A DNA stretch of 51,762 nucleotides from contig NZ_KB235939.1 of NCBI RefSeq assembly GCF_000332315.1, forward strand, positions 313,028 to 364,789, in the 5' to 3' direction. Source of the DNA: Prochlorothrix hollandica PCC 9006 = CALU 1027 (lineage in GTDB: Bacteria > Cyanobacteriota > Cyanobacteriia > Prochlorotrichales > Prochlorotrichaceae). This document shows positions 8,439 to 18,175 of this stretch, in pieces. The notes below the pieces were generated by a model. It ran no database searches. It saw only the letters and a program-made list of their open reading frames with translations, and had not been told where the DNA came from. Position 1 is the first letter of the stretch. Every line of letters starts with the position of its first letter. The position numbers and the translations under genes were made by a program.

Positions 8439-9557
8439 CTCCTCTAGACTGGGCACCGTGACCCAACTGCCGGTTTGGTGCGATCGCTGGCTAATATCCA
8501 TCAAAAGCTGGGAATACACCCCGTCCCGCAGGTTAGGACTCTCCGCTCGACCCTGGGCAATGCTCCGCAGCCAGTGATCCACCACCCGCATAAAGGGGGC
8601 GAGGCGACCATCGCCATAGGTTGTCTCAAAGGCGAACTGGGGCGGAGTGGGAAGGGTGGCCAGGTCATCCCCCCCTAACGCCCCCTGGAGTTGAAACCCA
8701 TGAACATAGTCTTTTTGGTTGCTGCTGCCCAGAATCAGGGTGCCGCGATCGCCATAGACCTCCAGCCAATGGCCCCGGCCCTGGCGACTGACGGAACTAA
8801 TGGCCATCTGGCAGGGCACTCCCTGGCTGCGATCATGGCCCAGTTCCAGGTTCAGCAGGCAGGTGTCATCGGCGGTGACGGGTTTGAGGCTGCCGGTGGT
8901 GGGATCGGGACGCTGGGGAATGGCGGTGCTGAGGTGGGCTTGGAGCCGTTGCACTGGGCCAAATAACCAGGACAGGTAATCAAAACTATGGGATGCCAAT
9001 GCCCCCAGGGCACCGCCCCCCTGGTCCCGTTGGGCGTACCAGTTCCAAGGCCGTTGGGGATCCAGGCGGCTGGACATCAGCCAATCGACACAAATGAGAT
9101 AGGGTTGCCCCACATAGCCCTGGTGCAGGAGCTGGGCCAGGTGTTGCCATTGGGGGACAAACCGATATTCAAAGTCCATCACTGCCACCACCCCCTGGGC
9201 TTGGGCCAAGTCATGGAGAACCCGCGCTTCGTCGGCGGTGAGGCAGGTGGGTTTTTCCAGCAGTAAATGTTTGCCCGCATTGAGGATGGTTTTGGCCATC
9301 TCGAAGTGGAGGAAGGGGGGGGTGGAGAGGCTGACGGCTTCGACTTGGGGCAGGGCGACGATCGCCTCAACACTGCTGCAAGCCTGGGGAATCTGGTGGG
9401 CCGTGGCGATGGCCTGGGCCTGGGCGGGATCCCGGTGGTACACCGCGACGACTTGGGTGTGGGGGTAGGTTTGGAGTCCGGGAATGTGGACTTTTTGGCC
9501 GAAACCGGTGCCCACAACAGCGACACCCAGGGGACGGGCAGGGGGAAAGGCAAAGGA
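8424..9557 (-). CDS. Gfo/Idh/MocA-family NAD(P)-dependent oxidoreductase
   Basis: Family members oxidise or reduce sugars, inositols and related polyols with NAD(P). The N-terminal Rossmann motif is VAVVGTGFGQKVH. The family EKP signature is present (LLLEKPTCLT) and is followed by the C-terminal alpha/beta domain (residues about 130-370). I chose the ATG at 9557 (MSFAFPPARPLGVAVV). The reading frame stays open to a GTG at 9605, but that extension is translated tandem-repeat DNA. The substrate cannot be told from sequence. It converges on the cyclase gene across a tandem-repeat spacer. Confidence 0.88.
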   Translation of the reverse strand, partial: SFAFPPARPLGVAVVGTGFGQKVHIPGLQTYPHTQVVAVYHRDPAQAQAIATAHQIPQACSSVEAIVALPQVEAVSLSTPPFLHFEMAKTILNAGKHLLLEKPTCLTADEARVLHDLAQAQGVVAVMDFEYRFVPQWQHLAQLLHQGYVGQPYLICVDWLMSSRLDPQRPWNWYAQRDQGGGALGALASHSFDYLSWLFGPVQRLQAHLSTAIPQRPDPTTGSLKPVTADDTCLLNLELGHDRSQGVPCQMAISSVSRQGRGHWLEVYGDRGTLILGSSNQKDYVHGFQLQGALGGDDLATLPTPPQFAFETTYGDGRLAPFMRVVDHWLRSIAQGRAESPNLRDGVYSQLLMDISQRSHQTGSWVTVPSLEEFLRV

Positions 9558-9593
9558 CATGGGCTTCAGGGCAGGGGGACAAGGGCCAAGGAT

Positions 9594-9690
9594 CGCAGAA
9601 GTCACGATCGCAGAAGTCTCGATCGCAGAAGTCTCGATCGCAGAAGTTAACGATCGCAGGAGTCGCGATCGCAGAAGTCACGATCGCCGG
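9594..9690. repeat. 15-bp tandem repeat containing cgatcgcagaag
   Basis: About six degenerate units, many carrying the HIP1 core. It lies just upstream of the oxidoreductase gene and opens spurious reading frames on both strands. Confidence 0.9.
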
Positions 9691-9826
9691 GGTTAGGAAC
9701 GGCCCAACCCATGGTCTCACATTGTCAGGTCATCCGGTTTCCCTGCCCAAGGCGGAATCTTTTATCCGTCAACCAGGTTCCCTAGTCCTTTATTTTTCTA
9801 GCCGATGGAACGTCTAGATGGAACGT

Positions 9827-10066
9827 CTAGTCTATGGAAATGGATTGGGGACCGCGACCGGTGTTGCTGGGTCCACTGCTGGCGGCGGTGACATCACTGC
9901 CCTGTTGATGGAGCCAGCTTTTAACGGGATCATCATCGAGATTCAGGCGGAGGGCACCGGCCACAAACCCACCGAGAAAGGCGACGGGGTTTTGGGTCAG
10001 TTCCTGGAGCAGGGGGGAGAGTTCTTCAAAGGACACGATCGTTGCCTCACAGTTAAACACAAACAT
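9827..10066 (-). CDS. Small conserved cyanobacterial protein (about 79 aa), function unknown
   Basis: The core, SFEELSPLLQELTQNPVAF followed by a glycine-rich helix and a DDPVKSWL segment, resembles a short protein I associate with many cyanobacterial genomes; this is from memory. The frame opens at 10129, but I prefer the ATG at 10066 because the conserved part begins shortly after it. A GTG within IVSF is an alternative. No catalytic motif, signal or membrane segment stands out. Confidence 0.6.
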   Translation of the reverse strand: MFVFNCEATIVSFEELSPLLQELTQNPVAFLGGFVAGALRLNLDDDPVKSWLHQQGSDVTAASSGPSNTGRGPQSISID

Positions 10067-10202
10067 TAAAAGCAAACGGTGCAGACGGTTCGTTACCCAG
10101 CAGCGCTCTGGCGGCTGGAATAGCGACACTCACCCTTACCCAAGGCCAGGGAAAAACCGGAATTGAGTACCAGTTCTCCCAGGAGTTGGGGCATCTGTTT
10201 TG

Positions 10203-10496
10203 ACATGCTCCCCGACCTAAAGGTGCGGGGATTCTCCGGCTAGGCGAATAGTCCAAGCTGTTCGCTGTACGGCTGGCTAGACAAAGCAGTCGGATTGCCA
10301 GACATCCTGGTCTTACGCCCGTTCTTTGTCCATTTAGAGTCTTGGGTTAGCCCCAACCCAGACTTTTCGATATGCTAGCCATGATAGCAAAGATGGGGAA
10401 CAGAGAGAGAAGGCTATGACCCAGCTTGTGGAAGACTGGATAGATCGGTTGCAGGAAGAAAAGCCGTCCTAGAAGGACGGGGCTTTAGACCCAGAT
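10203..10496 (+). mobile_element. IS200/IS605-type relic (both palindromic ends, no transposase)
   Basis: The left end resembles IS605-group left ends: a ctccccgacctaaaggtgcggggattct hairpin region at 10208-10236 preceded by tgacatg. The right end carries a gccgtcctagaaggacggg hairpin and ggctttagaccca at 10462-10493. Between them is only about 220 bp with an 18-codon ORF, so TnpA and TnpB are absent. It is best read as a deletion derivative or a MITE moved in trans. The rest of the 10130-10706 gap holds HIP1-rich sequence and the putA leader. Confidence 0.6.
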
Positions 10497-10706
10497 TTTC
10501 GGTAATTCTAAACGATCGCACCGGGCGATCGCATCGTGGCTCATCTCGTGGCTCATCCCACCCAAATTTTTAACGACGATCGCGGCCTACCCCCTAGCCA
10601 CAGGTTCAGCCGGTAACAGACAATAGAGAGTCGGGGCGATCGCCCAGGGTTAGGCCCAAGGTTCAGACCCACCGTCCCCGCAACACCCTCACCCAGGAGA
10701 TACATC

Positions 10707-13700
10707 GTGGTTGCCCAAGCTCCCGCCCCCTACGAACCCCAAACCCAGGCCATTGCCAAAAAACTCCTCAGCGCCACCAAAGAAGGGAAATCCTTCCTCG
10801 CCCAACTGCGGGATCAAATGCGATGGGACGATCGCCTGCTGGGCTGGACCATGGAGCATCCCGGCCTGCGGGTACAACTGTTTCACTTCATTGACTGCTT
10901 GCCCGCCCTCCAAAGCAAAGCCGAAGTGGCCCGCCACCTGCAAGAGTACATGACCACCGAGGCCGTGGAACTGCCCGCCGCCCTCAAAGGTCTACTCAAC
11001 TTCACCGAAGCCAGTTCCATCCCCGGACAACTGGCGGCCACCACCATTATGACCGCCGTGGAAACCTTGGCCTACCGCTATATTTCCGGGGCTACCCTTG
11101 ATCAAGTCATCAAAACCCTAGAGCGGCTGCGGAAACAGAAGCAAGCCTTCACCGTCGATTTGCTGGGGGAAGCGGTGATTACGGAAGTGGAAGCGGAAGC
11201 TTACCTCAACCGTTACCTGGAACTGATGGAGAAACTGTCGGTTTCAGCTAAGTCTTGGCCCACAGTGGAACAAATCGACAGGGCTGATGGCCAAGATCTG
11301 CCTAAGGCTCAGGTTTCTGTTAAATTAACGGCATTTTATTCCCAGTTCGATGCTCTGGATCAAACGGGAAGCCGGGAAAAGGTTAGCGGCCACATTCGCA
11401 CCCTGTTGCGCCGATCCCAAGACCTGGGGGTGGCGGTGCATTTCGACATGGAACAGTATGTCTACAAGAGCATTACCCTCACCATTCTCAAGGATTTATT
11501 GCTGGAAGAGGAATTCCGCAGTCGCAGCGATATTGGTGTCACGTTCCAAGCTTATTTGAGAGAATCAGAGCAGGATTTGCGGGATCTGGTGGCCTGGGCG
11601 AAGATGCGGGGCACCCCCGTTACGGTGCGCTTGGTGAAGGGGGCTTATTGGGATCAAGAAACCATTAAATCTCGACAAAAGCACTGGCCTAACCCGGTCT
11701 TTGAACACAAGGCAGAAACTGATGCCAATTTCGAGATCTTAACCCAGATTTTGCTGGAAAATCACTCCTATCTCTATGCTGCCATTGGTAGCCATAATGT
11801 GCGATCCCAAGCCCGGACGATCGCCCTTGCCGAAGCCCTGAAGGTGCCCCGCCGCAACTGGGAAATGCAGGTGCTCTATGGCATGGGGGATCAGTTGGCC
11901 AAAGCCCTAGTTGATCAGGGGTACCGGGTGCGGGTCTATTGTCCCTATGGGGATCTGCTGCCGGGGATGGCCTATTTGATCCGTCGTTTGCTGGAAAATA
12001 CCGCTAATACTTCTTTCCTGCGGCAGAATCTGGAGGATCGCCCCGTGGAGGAACTGCTGGCTCCCCCCCAGGTCACCAATCCCTCTAACCCCATGGCCCA
12101 TTTGACCACTGCTGCGGCCCATCACCCCGGCTTTAGCCCTGCCCCCGACAGTAACTATGCCGATCTGCGGCAGCGGGAGGGGGTTTTGGCTGCTCTGCAA
12201 CAGGTGCGATCCCAGTTGGGCAAAACCTATCAGCCCCTGATCAATGGGGAGTATTGCCAGACCGATCGCACCCTGGCTTCAGAGAACCCCTGTAATCCCA
12301 AGGAAATCATTGGTTCCATGGGTCAAATTAGTGTTGACCAGGCTGAGGCTGCGATGACAGCCGCTAAAGCTGCATTTCCGGCCTGGAAAGCTACACCGGC
12401 TCAGGATCGTGCTGCCATCATCCGTAAGGCAGGAGATTTGATGGAACAGCGCCGGGAGCAGTTGGTGGCCTGGGTGGTGCTGGAGGTGGGCAAGCCCATT
12501 GCCGAAGCCGATGCCGAAGTGACGGAAGCCATTGATTTTTGTCACTATTACAGCGCTGAAATGGAACGGTTGGATCAGGCGCTAAATCTGGATGTGGTGG
12601 GGGAAACCGATCGCTACCACTACCAACCGCGCGGTATTGCCCTGGTGATTGCCCCCTGGAACTTCCCCATTGCTATTCCCACCGGGATGACGGTGGCGGC
12701 GCTGGTGAGTGGTAACTGTACCTTACTCAAGCCTGCGGCGGTTTCTTCGGTGATTATGGCTAAGGTGACTGAAATCCTGGTGGAAGCCGGAATTCCCAAG
12801 GGAGTCTTCCAATATATTCCCGGCTCCGGCTCGACGGTGGGGGCGCATTTGGTGAAGCACAAGGATGTGCACATGATCGCCTTCACTGGCTCCCGCGAGG
12901 TGGGCTGTCAGATTTACGCGGAGGCGGCGGTGCTGCAACCGGGGCAAAAGCACCTGAAACGGGTGGTGGCGGAAATGGGGGGTAAAAATGCCCTGATTAT
13001 TGATGAAAGTGCTGACCTGGATCAGGCGGTGGCCGGGGTTGTGCAGTCGGCTTTTGGCTACAGTGGTCAAAAATGTTCCGCTTGCTCCCGTGCCATTGTC
13101 CTAGAGCCGGTCTATGACGCATTTCTCGCCCGTTTGGTGGAAGCCACCAAGTCCCTGAACATTGGCCCCACCGATAACCCAGGGGTGCAGATGGGTCCGG
13201 TGGTGGATGGCAGTGCCCAGGCCAAGATTCGGGAGTACATCGCCACGGGTAAGACGGAAGCCCAGGTGGCCCTGGAGATGGAGGCTCCGGAGGGGGGCTA
13301 TTTTGTCGGACCGGTGATTTTTTCGGAGGTTAGCCCCCAGGCCACCATTGCCCAGGAGGAGATTTTTGGCCCGGTGTTGGCGGTGATTAAGGCGAAGTCC
13401 TTTGATGAAGCGCTGACTATCGCCAATGGTACGGATTACGCCCTGACAGGGGGCATTTACTCCCGCACACCGTCCCACCTCGATCGAGCTAAGGCTGAGT
13501 TTGAGGTGGGTAATTTGTACATTAATCGGGGTATTACGGGGGCGATCGTCAACCGTCAACCCTTCGGGGGCTTTAAGCTTTCCGGGGTGGGTTCCAAGGC
13601 GGGTGGCCCGGATTACCTGGTGCAGTTCATGGAACCACGGGTTATCACGGAAAATATCCAACGCCAGGGCTTTGCGGTGATTGAGGGGGCTGAACAGTAG
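10707..13700 (+). CDS. Bifunctional proline dehydrogenase / glutamate-semialdehyde dehydrogenase (PutA)
   Basis: PutA oxidises proline to pyrroline-5-carboxylate (FAD domain) and then the semialdehyde to glutamate (NAD domain). The PRODH barrel occupies about residues 90-450 with RLVKGAYWDQE, YAAIGSHN and QVLYGMGDQLAK. The aldehyde dehydrogenase domain occupies about 510-985 with APWNFPIAIP, MGGKNALII, the catalytic Cys in GYSGQKCSACSRA and EEIFGPVLAV. Length (997 aa) fits the cyanobacterial short PutA that lacks the DNA-binding N-terminus, so it is an enzyme only. The GTG start has AGGAGA six bases upstream. It is monocistronic, with a terminator at 13740. Confidence 0.97.
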   Translation: MVAQAPAPYEPQTQAIAKKLLSATKEGKSFLAQLRDQMRWDDRLLGWTMEHPGLRVQLFHFIDCLPALQSKAEVARHLQEYMTTEAVELPAALKGLLNFTEASSIPGQLAATTIMTAVETLAYRYISGATLDQVIKTLERLRKQKQAFTVDLLGEAVITEVEAEAYLNRYLELMEKLSVSAKSWPTVEQIDRADGQDLPKAQVSVKLTAFYSQFDALDQTGSREKVSGHIRTLLRRSQDLGVAVHFDMEQYVYKSITLTILKDLLLEEEFRSRSDIGVTFQAYLRESEQDLRDLVAWAKMRGTPVTVRLVKGAYWDQETIKSRQKHWPNPVFEHKAETDANFEILTQILLENHSYLYAAIGSHNVRSQARTIALAEALKVPRRNWEMQVLYGMGDQLAKALVDQGYRVRVYCPYGDLLPGMAYLIRRLLENTANTSFLRQNLEDRPVEELLAPPQVTNPSNPMAHLTTAAAHHPGFSPAPDSNYADLRQREGVLAALQQVRSQLGKTYQPLINGEYCQTDRTLASENPCNPKEIIGSMGQISVDQAEAAMTAAKAAFPAWKATPAQDRAAIIRKAGDLMEQRREQLVAWVVLEVGKPIAEADAEVTEAIDFCHYYSAEMERLDQALNLDVVGETDRYHYQPRGIALVIAPWNFPIAIPTGMTVAALVSGNCTLLKPAAVSSVIMAKVTEILVEAGIPKGVFQYIPGSGSTVGAHLVKHKDVHMIAFTGSREVGCQIYAEAAVLQPGQKHLKRVVAEMGGKNALIIDESADLDQAVAGVVQSAFGYSGQKCSACSRAIVLEPVYDAFLARLVEATKSLNIGPTDNPGVQMGPVVDGSAQAKIREYIATGKTEAQVALEMEAPEGGYFVGPVIFSEVSPQATIAQEEIFGPVLAVIKAKSFDEALTIANGTDYALTGGIYSRTPSHLDRAKAEFEVGNLYINRGITGAIVNRQPFGGFKLSGVGSKAGGPDYLVQFMEPRVITENIQRQGFAVIEGAEQ

Positions 13701-13739
13701 AAAACCGATTCTACTCGGTGATAATCCCATAAACCCAGG

Positions 13740-13785
13740 GTATTCCCGCCCCAATGTTCCTCAACAACGGTGGGAATACTTTTTT
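13740..13785 (+). terminator. Intrinsic terminator of putA
   Basis: An 11-bp stem (gtattcccgcc at 13740-13750 with ggtgggaatac at 13769-13779) is followed by six T residues (13780-13785). It lies 40 bp after the stop. The remaining 13786-14047 interval holds a small tcggcattt/aaatgccga hairpin and presumably the promoter of the methylase operon. Confidence 0.85.
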
Positions 13786-14047
13786 GGTTTGGGATCTACT
13801 TTGATTTGGGATCTACACTGCTCTGCTACTCGGCATTTCAAATGCCGAATCTAAACGCTAGCCGCTATCTCACAGATACGCTCACGGATGCGAGTAGGGG
13901 TTGACGCAAGCTATCTCAATAGCCTTATTGACCTACTCTTTAGTGCCTGAGGCTTGTAAACCTAAAATAAATTTATGTTCATAGCAGATCATTTAATGCT
14001 AAAACATTAAGGAGAGCAAATTTTCTTGAGGCTGTAGTGTAAAGGCA

Positions 14048-16042
14048 ATGTCCAAGCTTTTGACGACACTTCCAGATGGCAAGATCTGTGACTTTATAGA
14101 CCAAAAAATCCGCAATGACACGCCCGAAGAGTATGTTCGGCAGAACATTGAGCGTCGATTGGTGTTGGAATTAGGCTATTTGCCGGAACAGATCGAAGTT
14201 GAGTACTCTATCAAACAGGGCAGCAAGACAGTTCGCGTCGATCTAGCCGTTTTCCGTGAAGGGGATCAGCACAATCAGGAAAATATCTGGATCATCATCG
14301 AATGTAAGAAAGACTCAGTAACACCCTCAGCTAGTAAAGACGGAGTTGAGCAGCTTAGGTCTTACATGGCTGCTTGTGACAACTCAGAGTGGGGGATGTG
14401 GACAAATGGCAAGAAAAAGACCGTCTTGCGTCGAATTAGGACTGAAGAAGGAATTGAGTATGAAGAGCCTAATGATATTCCTTCTAAAGATGGAAACCTT
14501 GAAGAGGTTGATCGCCCTACTCGTGACTCTCTAAAAAATGCAGTTGGTGACAACTTACTATTTTCCTTCAAAATCTGCCACGATCATATTTATGTTACAG
14601 ATGGATTGCAGAAGCAACCTGCTTTTTTTGAGCTTTTGAAGGTTATTTTTTGCAAGATTTACGATGAACGAAATGTTAGAAGCCCCTTAGAGTTTTATGC
14701 AACGGCTCTTGAAAAAAAGAGTAACGATGGTCGGTTAACCGTTTTTAACCGAATTAGCAAGATTTTTGATGCTGTAAAAAAGCAGTATCCCGCTATTTTT
14801 GATGCCAATGATGAAATCAAGCTTCAGCCTCGTTCTTTAGCTTATATTATTGGTGAACTTCAAAGGTATAGTTTTCTTAGTACTAATATTGATGTGAAGG
14901 GAAAAGCTTATGAAGAGTTGGTTGGAGCCAACTTACGGGGCGATCGTGGTGAGTTTTTTACACCGAGAAATGTTCAGAAAATGACAATTCAGATGCTTGA
15001 TCCAAAGGTGACTGATAAGGTTCTCGATCAGTCGTGTGGAACAGGTGGTTTTCTGGTTATTGCGATGAATGAAGTGATTAAGAAACTCAAACAACAGATT
15101 GAAAAACAGTCAGGTAAAGCTGCTGAGCAGTCTGGGGTATGGAGTGAGGTACTCAATGAAAGTATTAAGGAAACTGCTCGATCCAATTTCTTTGGGATTG
15201 ATATTAATCCTGACTTGGTTAAAGCTACCAAAATGAATATGGTGATGAATAACGATGGATCTGGAAATATTTTTAGGCAGGATTCGTTGTTGCATCCCCA
15301 TCAGTGGGAAGATAGTTTTCGCAAACAGTTTGCTAAAGCTCTGGATGTTGATCCGAAAAGCTTACGCAGTGAAAATGATTTAGCGCACTTTGATCTGATT
15401 GCAACTAATCCGCCCTTTGGTTCAAAACTGCCAATTAAAGATCAAGAAACCTTAAAGCAATACCAATTAGGTCATGTCTGGCGAGAGATGGAAACCGGAT
15501 GGCAACCCACAGATCAACTTCAAACCTCTGCACCTCCAGAAATTTTGTTTATTGAGCGATGCTGGCAATTTCTCAAGCCCGGTGGACGAATGGGAATTGT
15601 GCTACCGGATGCAATTTTGGGCGCACCGGGCTTGATCTATGTTCGATATTGGATGATTAAGCATTGCCGGATCGTGGCATCGATTGATCTGCATCCCGAT
15701 ACCTTCCAGCCTCGCAATGGTACCCAAACCTCAGTTCTAATTCTTCAGAAGAAAACCAACGAGGAAATTAATCGAAGAACGATGTCCGACTATGAAATCT
15801 TTATGGCACAGGTGAAGGCGATTGGGCATGATAAGCGAGGTAACATCGTCTACAGACGTAATGAGGAAGGAGAAGAGATACTGGTGCCAGCCGATCCAGA
15901 GTCAATTCCTTTGATTGAGCGAACGGCAACGGGCGAGGGCACAGCCAGACCGCTACCCCGCCAGAAAGTTGAAGACGATGATACTGATTTTGTGGCTGAT
16001 GAGTTCATCGATTGGAAAAAACAGGTGGTACTGGGATGGTAA
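14048..16042 (+). CDS. Type I-like N6-adenine DNA methylase with N-terminal HsdR_N-like nuclease domain
   Basis: Residues 1-130 resemble the nuclease module of type I restriction subunits: a PD-(D/E)xK-like arrangement with Asp in VRVDLAVF (65) and ECKK (85-88). The rest is an HsdM-type methylase: GEFFTPRNVQ at 301-310, SAM motif I LDQSCGTGGFL at 326-336, and catalytic NPPF (LIATNPPFGSK). No helicase motor is present here or next door, so it is not a classical HsdR. The gene overlaps the downstream specificity gene by 7 bp. Base composition is more AT-rich than neighbouring putA and ureF, suggesting acquisition. Whether the nuclease-like part cuts DNA is unknown. Confidence 0.9.
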   Translation: MSKLLTTLPDGKICDFIDQKIRNDTPEEYVRQNIERRLVLELGYLPEQIEVEYSIKQGSKTVRVDLAVFREGDQHNQENIWIIIECKKDSVTPSASKDGVEQLRSYMAACDNSEWGMWTNGKKKTVLRRIRTEEGIEYEEPNDIPSKDGNLEEVDRPTRDSLKNAVGDNLLFSFKICHDHIYVTDGLQKQPAFFELLKVIFCKIYDERNVRSPLEFYATALEKKSNDGRLTVFNRISKIFDAVKKQYPAIFDANDEIKLQPRSLAYIIGELQRYSFLSTNIDVKGKAYEELVGANLRGDRGEFFTPRNVQKMTIQMLDPKVTDKVLDQSCGTGGFLVIAMNEVIKKLKQQIEKQSGKAAEQSGVWSEVLNESIKETARSNFFGIDINPDLVKATKMNMVMNNDGSGNIFRQDSLLHPHQWEDSFRKQFAKALDVDPKSLRSENDLAHFDLIATNPPFGSKLPIKDQETLKQYQLGHVWREMETGWQPTDQLQTSAPPEILFIERCWQFLKPGGRMGIVLPDAILGAPGLIYVRYWMIKHCRIVASIDLHPDTFQPRNGTQTSVLILQKKTNEEINRRTMSDYEIFMAQVKAIGHDKRGNIVYRRNEEGEEILVPADPESIPLIERTATGEGTARPLPRQKVEDDDTDFVADEFIDWKKQVVLGW

Positions 16043-17679
16043 ATTACGCCTTTGAACCGGAATACACGCCAATCTCGCCTCCCGATGAGTCGGAGAAACT
16101 GTCAACGACTATAAAACTCAGCGAGATATTGAACGCTGGCGTTCGCCTGGAAGCCTCTGCTTTTAGCATCGAAGCCCATAATGCGGTGACTGCTTTGGAA
16201 AATAGTGGGTTACAACTGATTCCGCTCTATGGCGAAGGAGGTCTTTGCCAGGAGGCTCATAATGCTTTTCGATTCAAACGAATCTATGTGAAGTCTGAGC
16301 AAGGTATACCATTCCTTTCTAGTTCAGACATCATTAGCTTGCGACCCGAAACTGATCGTTACCTAAGCCGTAAGTACACTCGAAAATTGGATATTCTTGC
16401 TGTTCAGAAATGGGATGTATTAATTTCACGGTCTGGAACGATAGGAAATGTTTCACTAGCTAATGATGCTTTCACAGGAAAAGCTGTTTCAGAACATGTA
16501 ATCCGCTTAAGCTCCAATGATCCTGATTTAGCAGGTTTTATTGCTGCCTTTTTGCGTAGTCGATATGGTCGCCCTCAATTGACTCAAGCCACCTACGGTT
16601 CTGTAATTGTTCACATCGAACTAGAACATCTTAAGCGGGTACAGATTCCTGATTTGCCTCCAATTCGTCGGATTGCGATCGGTCGGTTAATGTGCAAAGC
16701 AGGTGAACTGCGAGATGAGGCAAACCGAATGTTAGATGAAGCAGATCAACTATTGCATGAGCGATTGGACTTGCCTTACTTAAAGTCAATCGCTCCTAGT
16801 GGTAATGCGTCTGCGATCGCCAAAATCAAAGCCTCGCAATTAATGGGACGGTTAGAGGGTAGTTTTCATGATCCCGTGGCGATCGCGGCTGAAAAACAGT
16901 TGAGCAAACTAGCCGTTCAAGTCACTAAAGTAGGCGATTCAAGAGTTACTAAAGAGATTCGAGCGATTACTAAATTCCGTAAGCGAACCTATGTTGAAAA
17001 GGGTGGAATCCCCTTACTCAGCAGTAAGCAGCTTTTTCAGATTGATCCAATAGATGTTAAGGGATTAGCTAAAGGGGCACATACGAAAGATTTGCCTGAA
17101 ATTCAGCTAAAAGAAAATATGATTGCGGTTACTTGCTCTGGCACTATTGGGCGAGTGCAGATTATTCCTTTTTATATGGCGAAGTGGACAGCAAATCAAC
17201 ACGCAACTCGATTTCTAGCTGCAGAAGGCATGAATGCAGGCTATCTATATGCTTGGCTGGCTTCCGATTATGGATATTGTTTAATCACTCGCAACTCTTA
17301 TGGTTCAGTAATTCTTGAGGTGGACAAAGAGATGTTTTCCTCTGTTCCAATTCCACTCCCTGAACCCAAGATTAGAGATGAAATTGGCAATCTAGTTCTC
17401 AAAGCCAATCAACTCCGGGATGAGGCTTGGCGCAATGAACAAGACGCAATTACCAGACTGGAAAGCTGGATTGCAAATAAACCAATCGCTCCAGCCCAAG
17501 ATGAATCCAGCCCTAATAAAATACCTCTTAAAGATATAAAATACGATCCGAACGCGATTCCCATTTGGGAATTAGCTGCTCGAATTTCTGCTAAAGTGCC
17601 TGATGAGGAATGGGCAAAGGTGCCATCTGACTTATCGCAGAGATTTGATTATTATCAAGGACTGAGGGATGATTCGTGA
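16036..17679 (+). CDS. Type I restriction-modification specificity subunit (HsdS-like)
   Basis: Two target-recognition/coil repeats can be seen. Each has a domain ending in a Gly/Ser-rich motif (SRSGTIGNVSL; TCSGTIGRVQI, with YGSVIV/YGSVIL later) and then a helical spacer (LRDEANRMLDEADQLL; LRDEAWRNEQDAITRL). HsdS guides the methylase to a bipartite DNA site. I take the ATG at 16036 (MVNYAFEPEY), which overlaps the methylase stop. Translation is probably coupled. The gene also overlaps the downstream PIN gene by 4 bp (GTGA). Its length (547 aa) is a little longer than usual because of a C-terminal extension. Confidence 0.88.
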   Translation: MVNYAFEPEYTPISPPDESEKLSTTIKLSEILNAGVRLEASAFSIEAHNAVTALENSGLQLIPLYGEGGLCQEAHNAFRFKRIYVKSEQGIPFLSSSDIISLRPETDRYLSRKYTRKLDILAVQKWDVLISRSGTIGNVSLANDAFTGKAVSEHVIRLSSNDPDLAGFIAAFLRSRYGRPQLTQATYGSVIVHIELEHLKRVQIPDLPPIRRIAIGRLMCKAGELRDEANRMLDEADQLLHERLDLPYLKSIAPSGNASAIAKIKASQLMGRLEGSFHDPVAIAAEKQLSKLAVQVTKVGDSRVTKEIRAITKFRKRTYVEKGGIPLLSSKQLFQIDPIDVKGLAKGAHTKDLPEIQLKENMIAVTCSGTIGRVQIIPFYMAKWTANQHATRFLAAEGMNAGYLYAWLASDYGYCLITRNSYGSVILEVDKEMFSSVPIPLPEPKIRDEIGNLVLKANQLRDEAWRNEQDAITRLESWIANKPIAPAQDESSPNKIPLKDIKYDPNAIPIWELAARISAKVPDEEWAKVPSDLSQRFDYYQGLRDDS

Positions 17680-18098
17680 AGTTTATTTTTGCAGACACGG
17701 GCTATTGGGTTGCATTATTAAATCCCGGCGATAATTTGCATCAGAAAGTAATTAATTTAGCACAGGCTTTACAGCCAGCTCATATTGTAACCAGTGAGAT
17801 GGTATTAACAGAAGTGTTAAATGATTTCTCAAAACGAGGTGAGCATTTACGAGATGTCGCTGCCGAGTTAATTCGAGATTTGCGTTCTCACCCCAACACC
17901 ACCATCATTCCCCAAACCAGCCAGCAGTTTGAACAGGCATTTATCCTCTATACCCAACGCAAAGACAAGCAGTGGAGTCATACCGACTGCGTTTCCTTCA
18001 ATATCATGGAAGAAAATGGAATTACAGAAGCACTCGCTTACGATAAGCACTTTGCCCAGGCAGGTTTTATACCTCTGATGCGGAACTGTCGGCTGTGA
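17676..18098 (+). CDS. PIN-domain protein (VapC-like), third gene of the methylase operon
   Basis: PIN domains are Mg-dependent ribonucleases with a cluster of acidic residues. Visible here: Asp near residue 7 (FADTGYWVALL), Glu in SEMVLTEVLNDF, Asp in HTDCVSFNIM and a late AYDKHFAQAGF. The GTG start overlaps the HsdS stop (GTGA), so the gene is translationally linked to the modification genes. No VapB-like antitoxin gene is adjacent. It could be an effector of the methylase system or a hitch-hiking orphan toxin. Confidence 0.85.
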   Translation: MKFIFADTGYWVALLNPGDNLHQKVINLAQALQPAHIVTSEMVLTEVLNDFSKRGEHLRDVAAELIRDLRSHPNTTIIPQTSQQFEQAFILYTQRKDKQWSHTDCVSFNIMEENGITEALAYDKHFAQAGFIPLMRNCRL

Positions 18099-18122
18099 GT
18101 TAGAGTAGTGGTAGTTGATTGC

Positions 18123-18149
18123 GGATCACCTTGCAGTTGGAGGTGATCC
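18123..18149. terminator. Hairpin between convergent genes
   Basis: A perfect 9-bp stem (ggatcacct/aggtgatcc) with a 9-base loop lies between the PIN gene and ureF stops. It has no T-run, so it may act as a weak bidirectional terminator. Confidence 0.45.
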
Positions 18150-18175
18150 TGAACCCGCGTAACGATTCCAAAGTA

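Noticed and set aside
9267-9720. Overlapping ORFs on both strands near the oxidoreductase start
   Set aside because: Frames opened by the 15-bp tandem repeat and by the antisense of a well-supported gene.
13101-13754. 217-aa minus-strand ORF
   Set aside because: Antisense of the PutA C-terminus and terminator; no family features.
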